A stretch of DNA of 64,000 nt, taken from the NCBI GenBank assembly GCA_934101185.1, contig CAKOQD010000002.1, positions 14,494 to 78,493 of the forward strand, read 5' to 3'. Shown here one piece after another: positions 52,511 to 61,233 of this stretch (position 1 is its first letter; each line of letters begins with the position of its first letter). Origin of the DNA: an uncultured Bacilli bacterium. GTDB taxonomy: Bacteria; Bacillota_I; Bacilli_A; RF39; UBA660. The notes beneath the pieces are model-generated. The model was not told where the DNA came from. It did not search any database and saw nothing but the letters and a program-made list of their open reading frames with translations. The translations under genes and the position numbers were made by a program.

Positions 52511-53426
52511 TGAAGAAGACAATGTAGAATTATTCTACAAAGAAGCAGTAAAAACATATAAAGAACAAAACTATAAACTAGAACTAGTATTCATTGATGA
52601 TGGTTCAAAAGACAATACTTTAAAAAACTTAAAAGAACTAACCAAAGAACAAGACTGTGAAATAAAAGTTCTATCATTCTCAAGAAACTTTGGAAAAGAA
52701 TCAGCAATTTATGCCGGATTAAAAAACACAACCGGAGACTACACTGTAATAATAGACGCTGATCTTCAACAACCACCAGAACTAACTATAAAAATGGCCA
52801 ACATTCTTGATGAAAATAAGTACGATTGCGTTTGCTACTACCAAGAAGAAAGAATAGAAAACAAACTATTATCAAAAATAAAAAATACTTTCTATAAAAC
52901 AATGAACAAAATGTCCGAAGTAGAACTAAAACAAGGTGCTAGTGATTTTAGAATGTTTAATAACAAAGTAAAAAACTCCTTACTAGAAATAAAAGAATAC
53001 TATCGTTTCTCTAAAGGAATATTCTCATGGATAGGATATGATACTAAATACTTACCATACATTCCAAAACAAAGAAACTCAGGAACAACTAAATGGAGCT
53101 TTATAAAACTTTTAAAATACGGAATAAGTGGAATAATATCTTTTTCAACAATGCCATTAAAACTAGCAACATACTCAGGACTAACCCTTTCACTAGTAGC
53201 ATTTATCTACTTATTCATCATAATAATTCAAAAACTATTCTTTGAAATATCAATACCAGGATACCCAACAGTAGTATCATGCATACTTCTAATCGGAGGA
53301 TTTCAACTATTCTGTATTGGTATCATCGGAGAATACTTAGGAAAAACATATATAGAAACAAAAAATAGGCCAATATATATAATAAAGGAAGAAATAACAA
53401 ATGATAAAACTAAAAAATCTATATAA
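52476..53426 (+). CDS. GtrB/CsbB-type polyprenyl-phosphate glycosyltransferase
   Basis: GT2 enzyme of 316 residues: MIIPCYNEEDNVELFY, DDGSKDNT, FSRNFGKESAIYAGL, DADLQQPPE (DXD), RFSKGIFSWIGY and two C-terminal membrane helices (about 232-300). It loads a sugar on undecaprenyl phosphate in the cytosol. ATG 52476 follows AAGAAGGTTGAAT; it overlaps yfhO by 35 bases. Confidence 0.92.
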   Translation: MKKVSMIIPCYNEEDNVELFYKEAVKTYKEQNYKLELVFIDDGSKDNTLKNLKELTKEQDCEIKVLSFSRNFGKESAIYAGLKNTTGDYTVIIDADLQQPPELTIKMANILDENKYDCVCYYQEERIENKLLSKIKNTFYKTMNKMSEVELKQGASDFRMFNNKVKNSLLEIKEYYRFSKGIFSWIGYDTKYLPYIPKQRNSGTTKWSFIKLLKYGISGIISFSTMPLKLATYSGLTLSLVAFIYLFIIIIQKLFFEISIPGYPTVVSCILLIGGFQLFCIGIIGEYLGKTYIETKNRPIYIIKEEITNDKTKKSI

Positions 53427-53823
53427 AAAATATAAAGAAATAATAAATTATCTAATAATCGGAGGTCTAACAACAGTAGTAAGCCTTGCAACATTCTACA
53501 TAGTAAGAATATTTTTTCTAACAAACGACACTCAACTAGATATACAAATATCAAATATAATATCATGGTTCTTCGCAGTACTATTTGCATTTATAACCAA
53601 TAAAAAATATGTATTTGAATCAAAAAAAGAAGGAAAAGAAAAACTAATAGAAATGATAAAATTCTATCTATCTAGAATTACAACTCTTTTAATAGATATG
53701 GCTACAATGTGGTTACTAACTGCACCATTAAACATAAATGATAAAATATCAAAAATAATAGTACAATTCATAATAGTAGTCCTAAACTACGTATTCAGTA
53801 AAATATTTGTATTTAATAAATAA
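53401..53823 (+). CDS. GtrA-family flippase-like membrane protein
   Basis: 140 residues with four membrane helices and GtrA features (YLIIGGLTTVVSLATFY, FAFITNKKYVFES, NYVFSKIFVFNK). GtrA proteins are thought to flip the lipid-linked sugar made by GtrB. Overlaps the GT2 gene by 26 bases, completing the YfhO-GtrB-GtrA operon. Confidence 0.92.
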   Translation: MIKLKNLYKKYKEIINYLIIGGLTTVVSLATFYIVRIFFLTNDTQLDIQISNIISWFFAVLFAFITNKKYVFESKKEGKEKLIEMIKFYLSRITTLLIDMATMWLLTAPLNINDKISKIIVQFIIVVLNYVFSKIFVFNK

Positions 53824-53849
53824 CATACTAAAAAATAGTATGTTTTTTT
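53824..53849 (+). terminator. Rho-independent terminator after gtrA
   Basis: CATACTA (53824-53830) pairs with TAGTATG (53836-53842), then T7. Confidence 0.9.
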
Positions 53850-53882
53850 AATCAAAAGAGTACAATTAAATAGGTGATATAA

Positions 53883-54107
53883 ATGCGATTATCAGAACTA
53901 CAACATAAAGACATAGTAAACTTAGATGGAAAAAAGATAGGAAACATTATAGATGTAAAACTAAATCAAGATGGAACCTTAATATCATTAGTAATAGAAA
54001 CACAAAAAACTCTATTTAGAATCGGATCAAAAGAAAACGAAGCAGAAATAAGTTGGGACAAAATCCAAAGAATAGGAGAAGACGTTATCTTAGTTAAGAT
54101 TAATTAA
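53883..54107 (+). CDS. YlmC/YmxH-family PRC-barrel protein
   Basis: The 74 residues form one PRC-barrel domain: MRLSELQHKDIVNLDGKKIG and ISWDKIQRIGEDVILV. Members are linked to sporulation in Bacillus and Clostridium, where ylmC-type genes are forespore expressed; the biochemical role is unclear. ATG 53883 after ATAGGTGATATAA. Confidence 0.87.
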   Translation: MRLSELQHKDIVNLDGKKIGNIIDVKLNQDGTLISLVIETQKTLFRIGSKENEAEISWDKIQRIGEDVILVKIN

Positions 54108-54155
54108 TGACACAAAAATAAAAATATGTTAAAATATAACATATTAGGTAGTAGT

Positions 54156-54269
54156 ATGAAAAAAAGACTAAGAAAGGCATTAAAAGAAACAGAAAAAATT
54201 ATAAATGATAAAAATAAAAAAGGATACAAAACAATTAAAGAACTATTTGAAGCATTAGAAGACAATTAA
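54156..54269 (+). CDS. 37-residue ORF resembling the tail of a RelB/DinJ antitoxin
   Basis: The ORF encodes MKKRLRKALKETEKIINDK followed by NKKGYKTIKELFEALEDN. The pattern (A-KE-EKII, then GY-TI-EL-EAL) is that of the C-terminal half of RelB/DinJ antitoxins, which binds the toxin; the N-terminal ribbon-helix-helix is missing and no toxin gene follows. The ribosome binding site (TTAGGTAGTAGT) is weak. Either a remnant or a small standalone protein. Confidence 0.4.
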   Translation: MKKRLRKALKETEKIINDKNKKGYKTIKELFEALEDN

Positions 54270-54305
54270 ACAATTTTAACTTAACTTATATGAAAAAATA
54301 ATATA

Positions 54306-54334
54306 AAAAAAGATGCAATCTATCATCTTTTTAT
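54306..54334. terminator. Bidirectional terminator
   Basis: AAAAAGATG pairs with CATCTTTTT across ten bases, flanked by A and T tracts, between the convergent small ORF and Nudix gene. Confidence 0.75.
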
Positions 54335-54777
54335 TTGAGTTTGTAACCTAATTTTTCTAATTCTAATATAGCAATCGCAGATAATTCATCTTTTGATAAT
54401 TTACTAATATCAAAGAAATCTGCACCAAGAGAATCATCATTTACATCATTTACTTCTACTTCTTTTTTAATTTCGTTAGTATAACTTAAAACTTTAAAGA
54501 AAATACCAATATGATGAACTTTTGCTAAAACATCTTCCTTAACTTGCCAGTCGAAAAAAACAGAGTCAGCATCAAACAATTGGTAATCAACTACTTCAAT
54601 ACCAACTTCTTCCATTAACTCTCTTTTTAAAGCATTTTCAGGTTTCTCACCAAACTCTATTGTACCACCAGGTAAATCTAACTTTCCATTATATGGACCA
54701 CCAAACTTCTTAATAAGTAAAATCATATTGTCTTTAATAATCAATCCATAAGCTCCTAAATGTTTCATTTCTTTCAT
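54331..54777 (-). CDS. Nudix hydrolase
   Basis: 148 residues with the Nudix box GGTIEFGEKPENALKRELMEEVGI (written here to show GX5EX7REXXEEXG as GGTIEF..E..REL.EE.G). Members hydrolyse nucleoside diphosphates linked to another group; substrate unknown. Own promoter region at the right end, divergent from the Nudix gene at 54896. Confidence 0.88.
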   Translation of the reverse strand: MKEMKHLGAYGLIIKDNMILLIKKFGGPYNGKLDLPGGTIEFGEKPENALKRELMEEVGIEVVDYQLFDADSVFFDWQVKEDVLAKVHHIGIFFKVLSYTNEIKKEVEVNDVNDDSLGADFFDISKLSKDELSAIAILELEKLGYKLK

Positions 54778-54895
54778 TATTTATTCCCACTTTCTTATTT
54801 CTATTCAATACAATTATAACACACTTGGAATAATTAGTAATAAAATTAACACTATAATCTCAATATATGATAAAATTGTACCAGGAGTGATCGCA

Positions 54896-55306
54896 ATGAA
54901 TGGAAACAAAATAATAGTTCATACACTAATTAAAACAAATAAAGGATATCTAGTTACAAAAAGATCAAAAGAGGAAACAACATATAAAGAATATTGGGAC
55001 ATACCCGGAGGGTTAGCAAATTATGGTGAGCTTCCTAGAAAAACCGCAATTAGAGAAACTAAAGAGGAAGTCGGGTTAGATATTACACCAACTAGAATAA
55101 TACACGAAGATAGTAATTTTGATAAACCAAAAAACTTAATTTTTATTAGATTAGTATATTTATGTGAATTAAACTCAAAAATTGATGAAATAATCTTACA
55201 AGAGGAAGAACATTCAGAATACAGATTCATTAAATCTTTAAAAGACTTAGAAAATGAAAAGATTTGCCCATTTCTTTTCGAAGTATTTAATAACCCATTG
55301 GTGTAA
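54896..55306 (+). CDS. Nudix hydrolase
   Basis: 136 residues; the Nudix box runs GGLANYGELP...RETKEEVG, all metal ligands present. ATG 54896 follows CAGGAGTGATCGCA; the upstream GTG at 54887 is part of that site. It is diverged from the minus-strand Nudix protein next door, so this is not a recent duplication. Confidence 0.88.
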   Translation: MNGNKIIVHTLIKTNKGYLVTKRSKEETTYKEYWDIPGGLANYGELPRKTAIRETKEEVGLDITPTRIIHEDSNFDKPKNLIFIRLVYLCELNSKIDEIILQEEEHSEYRFIKSLKDLENEKICPFLFEVFNNPLV

Positions 55307-55370
55307 GTCTAAAAATATCTTACAATTTACTTATTAAAACATATATGTTAAAATATAACTGGTGATTTAA

Positions 55371-55835
55371 ATGCAAAAAAAAATCTATATAACTTCATTT
55401 ATATTAATGCTTATAGATTTACTAACAAAATACTTAGTATCAAACTATTTAACATTTAAAGAAGTAATACCTAATTTCTTTAATATATATTTAACTCACA
55501 ATAATGGGGCCGCATTTTCTATATTAAAAAACAATCAAATACTATTAATAATAATATCAATACTTGTATTATTTTATATAATAAAATACATGATACCAAA
55601 AATAACAACAAATATAGAATATATCTCAATATCAATGATAATCGGTGGAACACTAGGAAACCTATTTGATAGAGTATACCATAACTATGTAATAGACTTC
55701 ATAAGCTTAAAAATATTTAAATACAACTTTCCAGTATTTAACCTAGCAGACATCTTAATAACATGCGGAGCAATAATCTTAATAATAATTCTAATAAGGA
55801 GTGATAAAAGTGCAAATAATCTCGGACAAAAGTAA
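55371..55835 (+). CDS. lspA: Lipoprotein signal peptidase (signal peptidase II)
   Basis: LspA cuts the signal peptide of prolipoproteins. The 154 residues have four membrane helices, DLLTKYLV near the start, NNGAAFS, GGTLGNLFDRVYHNYVIDF and FNLADI, which supply the two catalytic Asp. ATG 55371 after ACTGGTGATTTAA. The next gene overlaps its end. Confidence 0.94.
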   Translation: MQKKIYITSFILMLIDLLTKYLVSNYLTFKEVIPNFFNIYLTHNNGAAFSILKNNQILLIIISILVLFYIIKYMIPKITTNIEYISISMIIGGTLGNLFDRVYHNYVIDFISLKIFKYNFPVFNLADILITCGAIILIIILIRSDKSANNLGQK

Positions 55836-56697
55836 TATAAGACTAGATGCTTACTTATCTGAAGAAACAGAATATACAAGAAGCAAAATACAAAAACTAA
55901 TAAAAGATAATCAAATAACAGTAAATGATAAAAAGACAAACTCAAGTTACAAATTAAAAGAAAATGACATAATAAACATCAATGAACTAGAAGAAGAAAT
56001 AACGGATATCTTACCAGAAAAAATGGATTTAGATATAGTTTATGAAGATGAATACCTAGCAATAATAAATAAACAAAGTGGACTAGTAGTCCATCCAGCA
56101 GTAGGCAATCTAAATCATACCTTAGTAAATGGTCTTTTATATCATTTTAATGAAATAAGTAATAAAAATACAATAAGACCAGGAATAGTCCATAGACTAG
56201 ATAAAGATACAAGTGGTCTTATGATCGTAGCTAAAAACGATCAAGTTCATGAAAAACTATCAAACATGATAAGAAAAAAACAAGTAGAAAGAAAATACCT
56301 TGCACTAGTCTGGGGAGTAGTAAGACATGACAAAGGAACAATTGATGCTCCAATTGGAAGAGACATCAACAATAGACAAAAATATGCGGTAACAGACATC
56401 AATAGTAAAGACTCGATAACACACTTTAAAGTAATTGAAAGATATAAAGAAGCAACTTTAATTGAATGTACTCTAGAAACCGGTAGAACTCATCAAATAA
56501 GAGTGCATTTATCATACATTGGACACCCAATAGTAAATGATGAAGTATACTGCAATAAAAAATTAATAAATAAAGACTTTGGTCAAATGCTTCATTCAAA
56601 AAGTATAAAACTAATTCATCCAGTAACAAAACAAGAACTATACTATGAACAAGAACCACCAAAAAAATTTATAGAAATATTAGAACAATTTAAATAA
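55810..56697 (+). CDS. rluD: RluD-family 23S rRNA pseudouridine synthase
   Basis: The 295 residues have an N-terminal S4 domain (RLDAYLSEETEYTRSKIQKLI) and the catalytic domain with HRLDKDTSGLM (Asp nucleophile) and GRTHQIRVHL. GTG 55810 lies eight bases after AAGGAG and is preferred over GTG 55801, which is within the site. It overlaps lspA by 26 bases; lspA-rluD order is widespread. Confidence 0.93.
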   Translation: MQIISDKSNIRLDAYLSEETEYTRSKIQKLIKDNQITVNDKKTNSSYKLKENDIININELEEEITDILPEKMDLDIVYEDEYLAIINKQSGLVVHPAVGNLNHTLVNGLLYHFNEISNKNTIRPGIVHRLDKDTSGLMIVAKNDQVHEKLSNMIRKKQVERKYLALVWGVVRHDKGTIDAPIGRDINNRQKYAVTDINSKDSITHFKVIERYKEATLIECTLETGRTHQIRVHLSYIGHPIVNDEVYCNKKLINKDFGQMLHSKSIKLIHPVTKQELYYEQEPPKKFIEILEQFK

Positions 56698-56823
56698 AGA
56701 CATCTATCTATTGGCAAAGGGGTCGAAGTGGTATTAATTAAAAACAAAATATAAGAAATGGAGTGTAACAAATAGATATTTATAGAATAAAAATAGGTTT
56801 TCCGGGCCAATAAATAAATGTCT
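56698..56823 (-). ncRNA. Candidate 126-nt structured RNA with paired ends
   Basis: The minus-strand promoter at 56830-56858 predicts a start at 56823, exactly where AGACAT begins. AGACAT (56818-56823) pairs with ATGTCT at the other end (56698-56703), and TATTGGC (56806-56812) pairs with GCCAATA (56709-56715), with a symmetric 5x5 internal loop between. The interior is A/U-rich with a GGCCCGGAAAACC segment. No coding frame. It is fully antisense to the rluD 3' UTR. Overall shape is like 6S or other end-closed RNAs, but no known family motif is seen. Confidence 0.5.
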
Positions 56824-56829
56824 GATACC

Positions 56830-56858
56830 ACTATAAACTATATCAAAAACCCTGTCAA
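56830..56858 (-). promoter_or_regulatory. Strong promoter of the 126-nt RNA
   Basis: On the minus strand TTGACA (56853-56858), 17 bases, TATAGT (56830-56835). No minus-strand gene lies downstream before rluD, which runs the other way. Confidence 0.75.
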
Positions 56859-56907
56859 ATGACCAAATCAAAGATTTTAACACCAAAAAACATACCAAAA
56901 ATAAGAT

Positions 56908-56932
56908 TTGCCCTAGGGCAATTTTTATTTTT
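56908..56932 (+). terminator. Terminator of lspA-rluD transcript
   Basis: TTGCCCTAGGGCAA is a perfect palindrome (56908-56921) followed by TTTTTATTTTT. From here to ackA (57158) no gene is visible. Confidence 0.75.
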
Positions 56933-57157
56933 AAAATAATAAAACAAACATCCGTTCATAAAAAACTAGACTAAATCTTAAAAATGAACAAATTAACAAA
57001 AAATGAAAAAAATTACAACTCCTAAAATAAGACCATTTTCTTACCCCAAAAATGTCATCATAAAACACTAATTCATTACAAAAAATATAACAATTACCTA
57101 GAAAAATATCATATTTTGTGTTATTATACTTATAGTAATTAGAAAGGAAGAGGTAAA

Positions 57158-58336
57158 ATGAAAATATTATCAGTAAATGCAGGAAGTTCATCATTAAAAT
57201 TTCAAATGTATGAAATGCCTGAAGAAAAAGTACTTATTTCCGGAGTATTTGAACGTATAGGAATAGGAAATAGCTTCTATACAATAAAACTAAACGGAGA
57301 AAAAATCAAAAAAGAAAGAGAAGTTTCTAATCATGAAGAAGCAGTTAAAATCTTAACTGAAGAACTATTAGAAAACAAAGTAGTTTCATCACTAGATGAA
57401 ATTGAAGCAATTGGACATAGAATGGTACACGGAGGAGACAAATATCAAACATCTACAATAATTGATGAAGATGTAATAAAATCATCTGAAGAATTATTAG
57501 AATTAGCACCAATTCATATTCCAGCAAACCTAACTGGAGTAAGAGCATTCCAAAAAATAATTCCAAATGCAACAGCAGTCGCAGTATTTGATACATCATT
57601 CCATCAAACACTACCAAAAGAAGCATACATCTATCCAGTACCATATGAATGGTATGAAAAATATGGAGTTAGAAAATATGGTTTCCATGGTACAAGTCAT
57701 AAATACGTTTCAATGAGAATGAATGAAATACTAGGAAGAACAGACACAAAAATAATTACATGCCATATCGGAAGTGGTGGTTCAATATCAGCAGTTCTAA
57801 ATGGTAAATCAATTGATACATCATTAGGATTCACACCAAATGCTGGTATAGTAATGGGTACAAGAAGTGGAGACATAGACGCTTTAATTATTCCATTCAT
57901 CATGAAAAAAGAAAACTTAACAATATCTGAAGTAGACAACATTCTAAATAAGAAAAGTGGACTACTTGGAATTAGTAAAAAATATAGTGATTCAAGAGAT
58001 ATCGAAGAAGGTATTAAAAATGGTGATGAACTATGCAAACTAGCTCAAGATATATATGTAAGAAGAATAGTAGAATACATTGCTAAATACTATGTATTAC
58101 TTGGAGGATGCGATGCAATTGTTATGACCGCAGGAGTCGGAGAAAACTCAATTCCAACAAGAAAACAAATTCTAGATAAACTATCTGTACTAGGAGTCCA
58201 AATAGATGAAGAAAGAAACAACATTCGAGGAGAAGAACAATTAATCACTAAAGACACATCAAAAATACCAGTATGGGTAATCCCAACAGATGAAGAATTA
58301 ATGATCGCTAGAGATACATATGAACTAGCAAAATAG
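57158..58336 (+). CDS. ackA: Acetate kinase
   Basis: AckA makes ATP from acetyl phosphate in fermentation. The 392 residues show VNAGSSSLKFQ, GHRMVHGGDKY, FDTSFHQTLP, YGFHGTSHKYVS, HIGSGGSISAV and MTAGVGENS. Normal length. ATG 57158 after GAAAGGAAGAGGTAAA. No pta nearby. Confidence 0.97.
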   Translation: MKILSVNAGSSSLKFQMYEMPEEKVLISGVFERIGIGNSFYTIKLNGEKIKKEREVSNHEEAVKILTEELLENKVVSSLDEIEAIGHRMVHGGDKYQTSTIIDEDVIKSSEELLELAPIHIPANLTGVRAFQKIIPNATAVAVFDTSFHQTLPKEAYIYPVPYEWYEKYGVRKYGFHGTSHKYVSMRMNEILGRTDTKIITCHIGSGGSISAVLNGKSIDTSLGFTPNAGIVMGTRSGDIDALIIPFIMKKENLTISEVDNILNKKSGLLGISKKYSDSRDIEEGIKNGDELCKLAQDIYVRRIVEYIAKYYVLLGGCDAIVMTAGVGENSIPTRKQILDKLSVLGVQIDEERNNIRGEEQLITKDTSKIPVWVIPTDEELMIARDTYELAK

Positions 58337-58349
58337 AAAGAATGATAAA

Positions 58350-59321
58350 ATGTATAAACAAATATTTAAACAAATAAAAAAATATAATAATATTGTATTA
58401 GTAAGACACGTTGGAATAGATCCTGACGCAATGGCCAGTCAAACAGCATTAAGAGATTCAATAAAACTAACATTTCCTGAAAAAAACGTCTATGCAATTG
58501 GAAATGGTACAGTAAGATTTAACTACATGGGAAAACTAGATAAAAACATTGATTTTTCTACCATAAATAATATCTTATTAATAGTTTTAGACACACCAGA
58601 TATAAAAAGAGTAGACATGGGAGATCTTGAAAAATACGATTATAGTATAAAAATAGATCACCATCCATTTGTTAATAAGTTTTGCGATATAGAACTAATA
58701 AACGATAAAAAATCAAGTGCTTCAGAAATGGTATACGATTTAATTACAAATACAAAACTAAAACTAAACGAAGAAATAGCAAAAACACTATTCTGTGGAA
58801 TAGTATCAGATACTAATAGATTCATGTTTTCTAACTCTAGTTCTGAAACATTTAAATGTATATCAAACATCCTAAAAGAATATCCATTCGACATAACAAA
58901 ATTATACAAAGAAATATACAAAAGACCATTCTCTGAAATACAACTATTCGGACACATGATAAGCAATATGAAAATATCAGACTATGGAGTAGGATATGTT
59001 AAAATAGGAAGCCAAACACTTACTAAATACAATCTTGATACAGCATCATCAGGTAACCTAATAAATGATTTCAATAACATTGAAGAATTACTTGTATGGC
59101 TATGTGCAACCGAAGATATAAAAAACAGTTGCATAAGAGTATCAATCCGCTCTAACGGACCAGTCATAAATAAAGTAGCAGAAAAATATAATGGTGGTGG
59201 ACATAACCTAGCATGCGGTGCTAGACTATCATCATTCGAAGACGTAGACTTATTAGTAAAAGACCTAGACTATGTCTGCAAAAAATATATAGAAAGTAGT
59301 GATATAGATGAAAATTACTAG
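58350..59321 (+). CDS. nrnA: DHH-family phosphoesterase, NrnA-like
   Basis: NrnA degrades short RNA (nanoRNA) and 3'-phosphoadenosine 5'-phosphate. The 323 residues show HVGIDPDAMAS, VLDTPD, KIDHHPF (DHH), SDTNRFMFSN and the DHHA1 motif NGGGHNLACGA. ATG 58350 is 14 bases after ackA; the end overlaps ysxC by 14 bases. Confidence 0.9.
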   Translation: MYKQIFKQIKKYNNIVLVRHVGIDPDAMASQTALRDSIKLTFPEKNVYAIGNGTVRFNYMGKLDKNIDFSTINNILLIVLDTPDIKRVDMGDLEKYDYSIKIDHHPFVNKFCDIELINDKKSSASEMVYDLITNTKLKLNEEIAKTLFCGIVSDTNRFMFSNSSSETFKCISNILKEYPFDITKLYKEIYKRPFSEIQLFGHMISNMKISDYGVGYVKIGSQTLTKYNLDTASSGNLINDFNNIEELLVWLCATEDIKNSCIRVSIRSNGPVINKVAEKYNGGGHNLACGARLSSFEDVDLLVKDLDYVCKKYIESSDIDENY

Positions 59322-59901
59322 TTGCGAATTCAAAATAAGTGCTGTTCGCCGTAGCCAATACCCCGAAGACAATCTACCAGAATTCATGCTTGTAGGAAGA
59401 AGCAACGTTGGTAAAAGTAGCTTTATCAACATGCTTGTTAATAACAAAAAAATGGCAAGAGTATCAAATACACCAGGAAAAACAAAAAATCTAAACTTCT
59501 TCTTAGTAAACAATGACTTCTTTTTAGTGGACGTTCCAGGATATGGATACGCAAGCGTTAGTAAAAAAGAACAAAGAAAATTTGGTCTTATGATCGAAGA
59601 ATACCTAGAAAAAAGAGAAAACCTAAAAAGAACTTTCATGCTAGTAGACATAAGACATAAACCATCAAATGACGATGTGTTAATGTACAAGTTCTTAAAA
59701 TATTACAACGTTCCAGTAACAATAATAGCTACTAAAATAGACAAACTACCTAAATCAAAACTTCCAAAAGCTGAAGAATTAGTAATAAAAACACTCCAGT
59801 TAGAAAATACAGACAAATTAATTCTAATATCAAACACTACAAAACAAGGAAGAGATTTAGTATTAAATGAAATCGAAGACCTAATATCAGAAACATTATA
59901 G
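59308..59901 (+). CDS. ysxC: Ribosome biogenesis GTPase YsxC/EngB
   Basis: The 197-residue GTPase acts in 50S assembly. Motifs: G1 GRSNVGKSS, G2 SNTPGKTK, G3 DVPGYG, G4 TKIDK, G5 ISNTTKQG. Full length. Confidence 0.96.
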   Translation: MKITSCEFKISAVRRSQYPEDNLPEFMLVGRSNVGKSSFINMLVNNKKMARVSNTPGKTKNLNFFLVNNDFFLVDVPGYGYASVSKKEQRKFGLMIEEYLEKRENLKRTFMLVDIRHKPSNDDVLMYKFLKYYNVPVTIIATKIDKLPKSKLPKAEELVIKTLQLENTDKLILISNTTKQGRDLVLNEIEDLISETL

Positions 59902-59910
59902 GTCTTTTTT
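59876..59910 (+). terminator. Rho-independent terminator overlapping the ysxC stop
   Basis: AAGACCTA (59876-59883) pairs with TAGGTCTT (59899-59906), then T run. Confidence 0.8.
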
Positions 59911-59933
59911 CATACAATATTCTAGGTGTTTAT

Positions 59934-60398
59934 ATGAAAATAATTACTAATAAAGATGATTTAAATATAATTATCTATAAAAATGAGATAAACTGTGATC
60001 TAAAACAAAAAGATCACTTAGAAAAATACATAAAAAAAATAATACTAAATATTAAAAGAAAAAATATTATAAACATAAATGGTTTTTATAAAATAAATGT
60101 ATACCATAATGAAAAGTTTGGTATAATCTTAGACATATTAAAAGAAGATGAACTAGACTTCTTCAAAGACTTCTTAGACTTTAAAGTAATAGTAAATTAT
60201 AATAGTGATATTTACTTTTCATTCGATGATTACTTCATAATTAATAATAAAAACATATACTATAATGATAATAAATACTATATAAACATTAAAAACTTAA
60301 AACAAAAAGAAATACTAAAACTATCAGAATTTGCAAAAATAATATATGGAAAACCACTCGAAGACATAAAATCAAAATTAAAACTTGTAATAGCGTAA
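59934..60398 (+). CDS. Hypothetical protein
   Basis: Not recognised. 154 residues, Asn/Lys/Ile-rich, predicted alpha/beta without membrane segment. Ribosome binding site CTAGGTGTTTAT before ATG 59934 is moderate. It follows ysxC and precedes the metallopeptidase-like pair; no clue to function. Confidence 0.6.
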   Translation: MKIITNKDDLNIIIYKNEINCDLKQKDHLEKYIKKIILNIKRKNIININGFYKINVYHNEKFGIILDILKEDELDFFKDFLDFKVIVNYNSDIYFSFDDYFIINNKNIYYNDNKYYINIKNLKQKEILKLSEFAKIIYGKPLEDIKSKLKLVIA

Positions 60399-60433
60399 TT
60401 TATATGTTAATATACAAAGAAAGAAGGGATAAT

Positions 60434-61150
60434 ATGTTTAAATTTAGTGAAGAAAAAATAAATAATTTAACAAGTGAAAAACTACAAAATAAAATGGAAA
60501 CATTTAAAAGTACAATGGAAGAAACATTTAAAAGTAAAGACTTAAAATATATGAATGATAATCTAGAAACATTAAGAATCTTTATATTAAAATCAAAACT
60601 ATTTCAATATCCATATAAAGCAATGTATAACAATTCATCAAATGAACTAATGATTCTAGAAGAAGATGATACAATATACCATGAACTATTACATCTATCA
60701 TGTAATAATAGAAAAAACAAAAACACCATAAGAGGCTTTACTCACTATACAAAAAAACAAAAAAATATCTTATCATTTGGTACTGGATTAGATGAAGTAT
60801 ATACTGAAATATTAGCAAACAGACTATTTAATAAAGAAATAAATGCAACAACTCCAAAAACAGTAGAACTAGTATTACAATTAGAACAATTAATAGATAA
60901 TTTACCATCACTATATCTTAATTCAGACTTATATGAATTAGTTTTAGAACTAAGTAAATACACAAATATAAATGAATCATTAGAGTTCATATACAACATT
61001 GATAGACTATATACACTAGAACAAAATATAAAAAATCATGATAAATACAATGAAATATATAGTAAAACATTATACTTCTTAAAAAAATACCAATATAAAA
61101 GAAACTATCAACAACAAAAGAATAAGAAATTAAATAAAAAGAGCAATTAG
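60434..61150 (+). CDS. HExxH metallopeptidase-like protein, copy 1
   Basis: The 238 residues contain YHELLHLSCNNRKN (HELLH zinc motif near residue 80) and, about 35 residues on, GTGLDEVYTEILANRLF, where a Glu could be the third ligand, as in gluzincin-type proteins. No signal peptide, so it should act inside the cell. ATG 60434 follows AAGAAGGGATAAT. A close paralog follows at 61234. Substrate unknown. Confidence 0.65.
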   Translation: MFKFSEEKINNLTSEKLQNKMETFKSTMEETFKSKDLKYMNDNLETLRIFILKSKLFQYPYKAMYNNSSNELMILEEDDTIYHELLHLSCNNRKNKNTIRGFTHYTKKQKNILSFGTGLDEVYTEILANRLFNKEINATTPKTVELVLQLEQLIDNLPSLYLNSDLYELVLELSKYTNINESLEFIYNIDRLYTLEQNIKNHDKYNEIYSKTLYFLKKYQYKRNYQQQKNKKLNKKSN

Positions 61151-61169
61151 AGTAATCTTTGCTCTTTTT
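61136..61169 (+). terminator. Rho-independent terminator between the paralogs
   Basis: AAAAAGAGCAA (61136-61146) pairs with TTGCTCTTTTT (61159-61169); overlaps the stop codon. The same GAGCAA stem recurs after copy 2. Confidence 0.85.
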
Positions 61170-61233
61170 ATATAGAACTTGTAATAAAAAGAATTATATG
61201 ATATTATATTGTGCAAACAGGGAGGGTATTAAT

